Shown here piece after piece: positions 58,546-64,000 of a DNA stretch of 64,000 bases. The number at the start of each line of letters is the position of its first letter. Position 1 is the first letter of the stretch. This DNA comes from Neoarius graeffei (Eukaryota > Chordata > Actinopteri > Siluriformes > Ariidae). Where the stretch lies: positions 65,783,741 to 65,847,740 of the forward strand of contig NC_083577.1 of assembly GCF_027579695.1 (NCBI RefSeq), written 5' to 3'. A program made the translations under genes and the position numbers. The notes under the pieces were generated by a model, which saw nothing but the letters and a program-made list of their open reading frames with translations, searched no databases and had not been told where the DNA came from.

Positions 58546-58635
58546 GGTGCAGAATAAAGCTGCGAGCTCGGGAGAATGTGTGTACAGAACGTGAAACGCA
58601 GAAAACAGAAGATTCCCAGTAAACGTGCCGTCTGC

Positions 58636-58651
58636 TTTCGGTTTCGTTTCT
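58636..58651 (-). promoter_or_regulatory. ISRE / IRF-binding site
   Basis: On the gene strand AGAAACGAAACCGAAA, a tandem GAAANNGAAANNGAAA core that fits the interferon-stimulated response element. It lies about 91-106 bp upstream of the IFIH1 ATG. MDA5 is a known interferon-induced gene, so this is the probable element for STAT1/STAT2/IRF9 or IRF control. No TATA box was seen nearby. Confidence 0.8.
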
Positions 58652-58749
58652 CCCTCCTGCTGCTTTTGGTTTCCTAACAGGCAGAGGTTGGGCAGAGCAT
58701 TGTTTCTGAATTCAGTGTTGGCATTTGTGCAACTCTGAAATGTCCTCAG

Positions 58750-58954
58750 CAATACTTTTCATGCCAGCTAATGTGTTCTGACTCCCATGACCTGATGAGA
58801 AAATTACTACAATATTAAACAGGAATGTTTGCAGTTTAAACTAGTTATGTTTGTTTACAAGAGTCATTTTGCCCAGTGAACACTAGATGGAGACAAAGCC
58901 CAGGAAAGGCCTTGTCCAACGACTGAGTCCCTCTCTGTCAGGTACCAACTCCAT
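58750..58954. other. IFIH1 upstream flank
   Basis: No element or gene recognised. Confidence 0.5.
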
Positions 58955-59235
58955 CCATCCACCCAATATCTGTAGCCGCTTATCCTGATCACAGGTCGCA
59001 GGCAAGCTGGAGCCTTTCCAGCCTGACTATGGACAAGTCACCAGGTCATCGCAGGGCTGACACACAGACAAACAACCATTCACACTCACATTCACATCTA
59101 CGGTCAACTTAGAGTCACCAATTAGTCTAACCTGCATGTCTTTGGACTGTGGGGGAAACCGGAGCACCGGAGCCACTGGGCTCAAACACAGGACCTTCTT
59201 GCTGTGAGGCAACAGTGCTGGCCACTACACCACCG
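58955..59235 (-). mobile_element. SINE, internally deleted
   Basis: Reversed Mermaid/DANA-like SINE with internal losses (around 59165, the CATGTTCTCCCC block is missing). Confidence 0.8.
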
Positions 59236-59795
59236 AGGCACCAACTCTGTGGAATTATCTCTAAACTATTCACAGACAGAGATATTGAGACAGACAGACA
59301 GACAGACAAATAGATATTCAGACAGACAGCTTGAAAAATAATGACCGATTTGATCGATGCAAGGGTGGAGGTTCGGCTTAAAAGGTAGTAGGGACTCATA
59401 GGTGAGGTGAAATGTGTAACGGTCAGTTTAGAGCCACCTATTAGCCTAACCTGCATGTCTTTGGACTGTGGGGGAAACCGGAGCACCCGGAGGAAACTCA
59501 CACAGACACGGGGAGAACATGCAAACTCCATACAGAAAGGCCCTCGCCAGCCACTGGGCTCAAACTCAGGACCTTCTTGCTGCGAGGCAACAGTGCTAGC
59601 CACTACACCACCAAGGCACCAACTCTGTGGAATTATCTCTAAACTATTCACAGACAGAGATATTGAGACAGACAGACAGTCAAATAGATATTCAGACAGA
59701 CAGCTTGAAAAATAATGACCGATTTGATCGATGCAAGGGTGGAGGTTCGGCTTGAAAGGTAGTAAGGACTCATAGGTGAGGTGAAATGTGTAAGA
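59236..59795. repeat. Tandem duplication with SINE part between
   Basis: The segment from CACCAACTCTGTGGAATTAT to GGTGAGGTGAAATGTGTAA occurs at about 59239-59420 and 59617-59792. The (ACAG)n part is shorter in the second. A reversed SINE part (59425-59615) lies between. Confidence 0.9.
59425..59615 (-). mobile_element. Partial SINE in duplication
   Basis: Head half of a reversed SINE; its head junction CACCAA is the same as that of the copy at 58955-59235, so it is part of the duplicated unit. Confidence 0.8.
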
Positions 59796-59807
59796 GTGTG
59801 ATAAACC

Positions 59808-60175
59808 ATCCATTATCTGTAACCGCTTATCCTGTGCAGGGTCGCAGGCAAGCCGGAGCCTATCCCAGCTCAGCTGACTATGGGTGAGAGGCGGGGTAAA
59901 CCCTGGACAAGTCACCAGGTTATTGCAGGGCTGACACATAGAGACAAACAACCAGTCACACTCACATTCACACCTACGGTCAATTTAGATCCACCAATTA
60001 GCCTAACCTGCATGTCTTTAGGGGAAACCGGAGCACCCAGAGGAAACCCACCCAGACACGGGGAGAACATACAAACTCCACACAGAAAGCCCCCCCCCCG
60101 TCTGCTACTGGGTGCAAACCCAGAACTTTCTTGCTGTGAGGTGACAGTGCACCACCACCACTACACCACTGTGCT
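59808..60175 (-). mobile_element. Mermaid/DANA-like SINE
   Basis: Reversed copy with CCATCCATTATCTGTAACC tail and a CCCCCCCCC run near 60090. Confidence 0.88.
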
Positions 60176-60337
60176 GCTGTGATAAACCAGAGATTCTAAT
60201 AATATGGTTAATTTTGTAAACAAACTACAGTAGAAATCTGACAGGGACAACAATGAAAGCAATACATCACAGGTTCCTGGTTCTATTCTAAATGTTACTG
60301 AATAAATAAATAAATGTTATATTCTGAATGCCAATAC

Positions 60338-61077
60338 AGGTAGTCGTCGACTTACGACCTATGCAACTTATGACCGATCGACTTTACGACTGTCTGGTTA
60401 TGACTGGCAAGTGTTTCCCAGCTGAGCTAGCTGAGCGTACGACAGTTTCTGCCCCAGCTCCCGGTAGCGCCTCTTGCCGCGTACAACAGTTTCCGTCCCA
60501 GCTCCAGGCACATGCGTAGTCTCTCTCGTGCTCCCTCATGCACTCCGTCATACAGTTTCCGCCCCAGCTTCAAGCACATGCGCCATCTCTCTCGTGCTCC
60601 CTCGCGCACTCTGTCATTCAGTTTCCACCCCAGCTCCTGGTTTATGAAACGAGCAAATGTTCCCGCCAGCCTGAGCGCTGCAACAGCTGATAATGACGTA
60701 GACGACCCACAGCCAAGCACCAGTGATGCCAGCGGTCACTAAATTTTGTATTTTGCTATGTTTTACATTTGTATTTTGGTATGTTTCAAACTAAAATGTT
60801 TTCTCTTTTTCACACCTGTATTTCGTATTTTTTGTTTTGCACATATTAAACGAATTGTACTGTACGCAGTGTAGTATGCAGTGTTTGACTTAAACCAAAT
60901 AATGAGCCAAGGTAATGAAATAAGAAAATGTTGATAAAATAAGACTTTAAGATGATTACAATATCATAACACATCACAATATACTTACGTTCATTTAACA
61001 TAGGCCGACTTACGACCAGATCGATTTACGACCGGTCAGTCATAACCAAACGCAGTCATAAGTCGACAACTACCTGT
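60338..61077 (+). mobile_element. Pogo/Tigger-like element, internally deleted
   Basis: Inverted ends CAGGTAGTCGTCGACTTACG and AGTCGACAACTACCTG, flanked by TA. Near 60695-60742 the plus strand reads NDVDDPQPSTSDASGH then stop, like the end of Tigger-type transposases. The catalytic core is missing. Confidence 0.7.
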
Positions 61078-61138
61078 ATTACATATGATCTAATCTGTTA
61101 GATTTACTTACTTGTGTAGATCAATAATATTTAAATAA

Positions 61139-61272
61139 TATTGGCTGGCTTTGAGTGATATATCAGATATATGCCATTCAGCTAGCATGATACTGAACGA
61201 GTCAAAGACGAGTTCAATATCATGCGAGCTGAATGGAATATATCTGATATACCATGAAAAAAAGTCAGCCCA

Positions 61273-61321
<49 letters not shown>

Positions 61322-61795
61322 CTACATCCATATTTGATGGAACAATTATAGATTTTACAAAAAGTTAAAAACAGGGTTGTTACTTACAGCCTTTCAGGTG
61401 TTCAACGTGTCTTTCTCTGTCAAAATTTTCTCAAAATCTTCCACATTTAACGAAGCAAACCTGGCCATCATGTTTGCTTACAAATTGTCACAATTGGTTC
61501 CTAGTGAGGAAGTTTTACATGTAATACATATCTTATGCCATTTTCACAGTTTACTGTGGGCACCGCCGGCGAACAAAGAAATGCTTCTGCACATGCGCAG
61601 CAGAAAACTTTCTCACTGAATATTCGCATCAGCTCTGACGTGTGACGTCATGTTGTCTTGACAACCACGTGATATCGTAAACCATATTCAACGCTCATTC
61701 TCCATTGGGTAGAGTGACGTAATACACGTAGGATGAGCGATATGGTAACAATATTGCATGCTGTCAAGCCAAATGAATGAAACCTGCTTGAAGGG
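61139..61795 (-). mobile_element. Crypton-like element fragment, inverted copy
   Basis: Reverse copy of 2925-3370. On the minus strand an ATG at 61471 opens MMARFASLNVEDFEKILTEKDTLNT, then a GTAAGT donor and, past an (ATT)n run (about 61268-61321), the GATATATTCCATTCAGCT palindrome. The upstream region holds TGACGTCATG. Confidence 0.55.
61268..61321. repeat. (ATT)n microsatellite
   Basis: Pure ATT run inside the fragment above; the other copy has a short (AAT)n at the same site. Confidence 0.9.
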
Positions 61796-61815
61796 ACTAG
61801 AACACTGATTGGTTC

Positions 61816-62365
61816 TAATTGGTTACCCGTATCATCTGGTGTTCCTCAAAGCTCCATACTTGGAGCACTGCTCTTTCTTATCTATGTCAATGATATGCTG
61901 GATTATGTACAAGGTGACTCCAAACTTGCCCTCTTCGCTGATGACTCGAAGTTGTACAAAGTTATCAAATCTGAACCATGTAAGGAATCCCTTCAAGATG
62001 ACATTGATTGTATTCATCGCTGGAGTGTTGATTCATACATGTCATTCAACGCTTCCAAATGCAAAGTTGTCAACATGTCTAAGAAAAGAACCCAAACTGT
62101 TAATTACCAGCACCATCTTGGTAATCAGGTCCTTGAATATGCAACTGAAATAAAAGACCTTGGTGTTACTGTGTCAAGTGACCTAACATGGAACAAGCAC
62201 ATCGAGAATAGGTGTGCGAAGGCGAACAAGATCCTAGGACTGGTGAAGAGAACTTGTGGAAGACACTTTAAAGAGGTGGCAATGAGGAAGACTTTATATT
62301 GCTCGCTGGTAAGACTGCAGCTTGAGTACGCCTCCAGTGTATGGTCCTGTCCTGTCCTAAAATAA
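61816..62365 (+). pseudogene. LINE reverse transcriptase fragment
   Basis: Reads WLPVSSGVPQSSILGALLFLIYVNDMLDYV, then LALFADDSKLYKVI (FADD active site), then NASKCKVVNMSKKR and LGVTVSSDLTWNKHIENRCAKANKILGLVKRT. These are palm and thumb blocks of a Jockey/L2/Rex-like LINE. Truncated at both ends; separate from the fragments at 26860 and 62600. Confidence 0.82.
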
Positions 62366-62580
62366 CATTTTAAGCAACGTTTTTTACTCATATCTTTAAA
62401 AAATCACAATAAAATTGTACAAATGTATATGCATTATATATAATGTATTATAATCGTGTAAAACTAATAAATGTGTCTTGGGAAAAATATATATAAGTAA
62501 CACCTTCATGATCAAAACTTTCGTTTGCTATAAATGTAAATGGGAGTTAATCAAAATTAATGAAAGCAGATGGGATCAGG
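62366..62580. other. AT-rich upstream sequence
   Basis: Nothing recognised. Confidence 0.5.
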
Positions 62581-62599
62581 CACGGGGAGAACATGAAAA

Positions 62600-62865
62600 C
62601 TCCACAGAGCTAAGAGAGATGAGACTGAGATGGTATGGGCACATTCTGAGAAGAGATGCAGAGCATGTTGGAAGGAGAATGTTGAGGATGGAGCTTCCAG
62701 GCACACGAAAACGAGGAAGGCCAAAGAGGAGATACGTGGATGTGGTGAGAGAGAGGACATGAAAGTGGCAGGTGTAGTAGAGAAGGATGCGGAAGACAGG
62801 GAACAATGGAGATGAAAGATCCGCTGTGGCGACCCCTAATCGGGAGCAGCTAAAAGAAGAATATG
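62600..62865 (+). pseudogene. RTE-type LINE C-terminus fragment
   Basis: Reads LRWYGHILRRDAEHVGRRMLRMELPGTRKRGRPKRRYVDVVRE, typical of the C-terminus of RTE-like LINE proteins. A frame change follows, then the tail CGCTGTGGCGACCCCTAATC. A short SINE-like scrap (GGCACGGGGAGAACATGAAA) precedes it. Confidence 0.7.
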
Positions 62866-63068
62866 GGATCAGGCACCTTAAGGTGTGTGGGAAAGCACTC
62901 ACAGAGGACATGTTTGACAGTGTCAGAAAGGATGGGTTTACTGAACAATATTTGTATTTGTATTTACAAAAAAGGAAACAGAAAAAGGAAAGTGAAAGGA
63001 AAATGACTTCAAAATAAAAGAAATAAAGAGCACAAGATAAGCAGGATCAAAAATGGTACTATTTTCCA
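62866..63068. other. Unassigned sequence
   Basis: Nothing recognised. Confidence 0.5.
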
Positions 63069-63391
63069 GTGGTTCTCAAAGTGGGGTCAATGAAGCATAG
63101 TCAGGGGGTTTGTGGCTTTTTTTTTTTTTTTTTGTGTGTGTGTGTGTGTGTGTGAAATCATAACGTCACATGATCAAAGTCATTATCTTTAGGGGTCCAA
63201 GCACAAAAGTCAACTCAGACCTAACGTGTTATATCTGTGGAAGGTTCAGGAATAGGAAGTTATATGGCTCCAAAAAATATAATTAAAAATTTTAATTATA
63301 ATTTTCATGAAATAAATCTAAACTGTGAGGAGCTGTGGAATTTATTTTACAGTTTAAGGGTTCTCTGGCTACAAAAACATTGAGAACCAAG
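63069..63391. mobile_element. Probable hAT-like MITE
   Basis: Ends AGTGGTTCTCAAAGTGGGG and ACATTGAGAACCA are imperfect inverted repeats; contains poly-T then (GT)n near 63118-63152. No coding. Confidence 0.5.
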
Positions 63392-63904
63392 GATATATAT
63401 ATATATATATATCGGGTTGCAAACTGAGACAGAGCCTAGGCAGACATACCTGTATGCACTTTACCAGTCACCTGAGCAACTCAATCCAGACATGTCAATC
63501 AAAACCAAACTCCCATTCAAACTCAGACTGTACCATTACTCTGTGACAGCAAAGAGGAGTTTCTAATGAAATAAAGAAAATGTAAATTAACATTAGCGAG
63601 CTACAGTATATTAATGTTATCCCATGCAAATGTAACTGAATTGTCTTGGCCAGCCCTAAGGGTCCCATCTGCATCTGCCTGCACTCACTCTGATCTATAA
63701 TTCCAACTGTCTCATTGCTGAGGAGCGTGCTCCCATCACCCAATCAAGCATCCAGCCAGAGTAGGTCATGATATTGTTTAACTATATTAACATGCCATTG
63801 TTGTGTATTATGCCTGATGTCAGGACTCTCGTCTCTGTGAGCCTACCACACAGACTTAATACTTGTGTTATTTTTAGACATTGACAACTGTTGCCTACAC
63901 TTAT
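63392..63904. other. Unassigned upstream sequence with (AT)n
   Basis: (AT)n at about 63393-63411; otherwise nothing recognised. Confidence 0.5.
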
Positions 63905-64000
63905 TCAGGTGACATTGGGCATACCTAACAACCTGTGTTTTCTCTCTCTCTTCCCCCCCAAAAAAAATCTGTCCCTCTGAGTTACATGTTGGTCCTGGGA
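63905..64000 (+). mobile_element. L2-like LINE 3' region, runs off window
   Basis: CAGGTGACATTGGGCATACC ... CTCTGAGTTACATGT matches the 3' untranslated part of the LINE at about 27400-27475. Cut by the window edge. Confidence 0.75.

Noticed and set aside
58591-58606. GTGAAACGCAGAAAAC as a second IRF site
   Set aside because: Spacing between GAAA units is four bases, not the two expected of ISRE/IRF sites.
58546-58752. Upstream in-frame extension of IFIH1 exon 1
   Set aside because: The frame is open but contains no ATG; the first codon is TTG. The ATG at 58545 has a strong context and matches the family start.
61816-62865. One continuous LINE from reverse transcriptase to C-terminus
   Set aside because: The 61816-62365 part looks Jockey/L2-like and the 62600-62865 part RTE-like; the intervening sequence is non-coding, so they are separate fragments.

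Overview
This is a vertebrate, almost certainly teleost, genomic window. It holds one protein-coding host gene embedded in a dense set of transposable elements. Evidence for a fish: many tRNA-derived SINEs with the Mermaid/DANA (V-SINE type) body, Tc1-like transposons with ~200 bp terminal repeats, a Gmr1-type Gypsy element, and L2- and RTE-like LINE tails. A (GAGAT)n SINE tail and the repeat mix suit an otophysan such as a catfish, but the species cannot be fixed from the sequence.

The gene is IFIH1 (MDA5), the cytosolic long double-stranded RNA sensor. It lies on the minus strand from the ATG at 58545 to the TAA at 2396. I traced 16 coding exons with matching phases and GT-AG sites; they give a ~1009-residue protein with two CARDs, an acidic/serine-rich linker, a split SF2 (DExH) helicase and a zinc-binding C-terminal domain. 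Exon 8 is only 102 bp. A perfect interferon-response-type element sits ~90 bp upstream of the ATG. Exon 4, a 69-bp symmetric linker exon, is present twice (43872-43940 and 45530-45598). The two copies are identical, both have usable splice sites, and they lie in a ~0.95 kb tandem duplication; if both are spliced in, the protein gains 23 residues in the CARD-helicase linker.

Layout by coordinate: 1-2.4 kb, Tc1 remnant and the IFIH1 3' region; 2.4-4.3 kb, exons 16-13 with a Crypton-like fragment; 4.3-9.8 kb, exons 12 and 11 with a decayed LINE and two SINEs in intron 11; 9.8-14.3 kb, exons 10 and 9 with a DIRS-like remnant and a foldback element; 14.3-18.5 kb, exons 8 and 7 and a non-autonomous Tc1; 19.3-24.2 kb, a young Gmr1-like Gypsy element with identical LTRs; 25.4-28.7 kb, exons 6 and 5 with an L2-like LINE tail; 30-39.7 kb, Tc1 elements and a four-layer transposon nest; 41.7-47.4 kb, SINEs and the exon 4 duplication; 47.7-49.3 kb, solo-LTR candidate and exons 3 and 2; 49.7-57.8 kb, tandem SINE clusters and two Tc1-type remnants; 58.1-58.7 kb, exon 1 and promoter; 58.9-64 kb, upstream repeats only.

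No other host gene, RNA gene or CRISPR array was found. The mobile elements are independent insertions and do not form a pathway with IFIH1; their effect is intron expansion (gene body ~56 kb) and local rearrangement, including the exon duplication.
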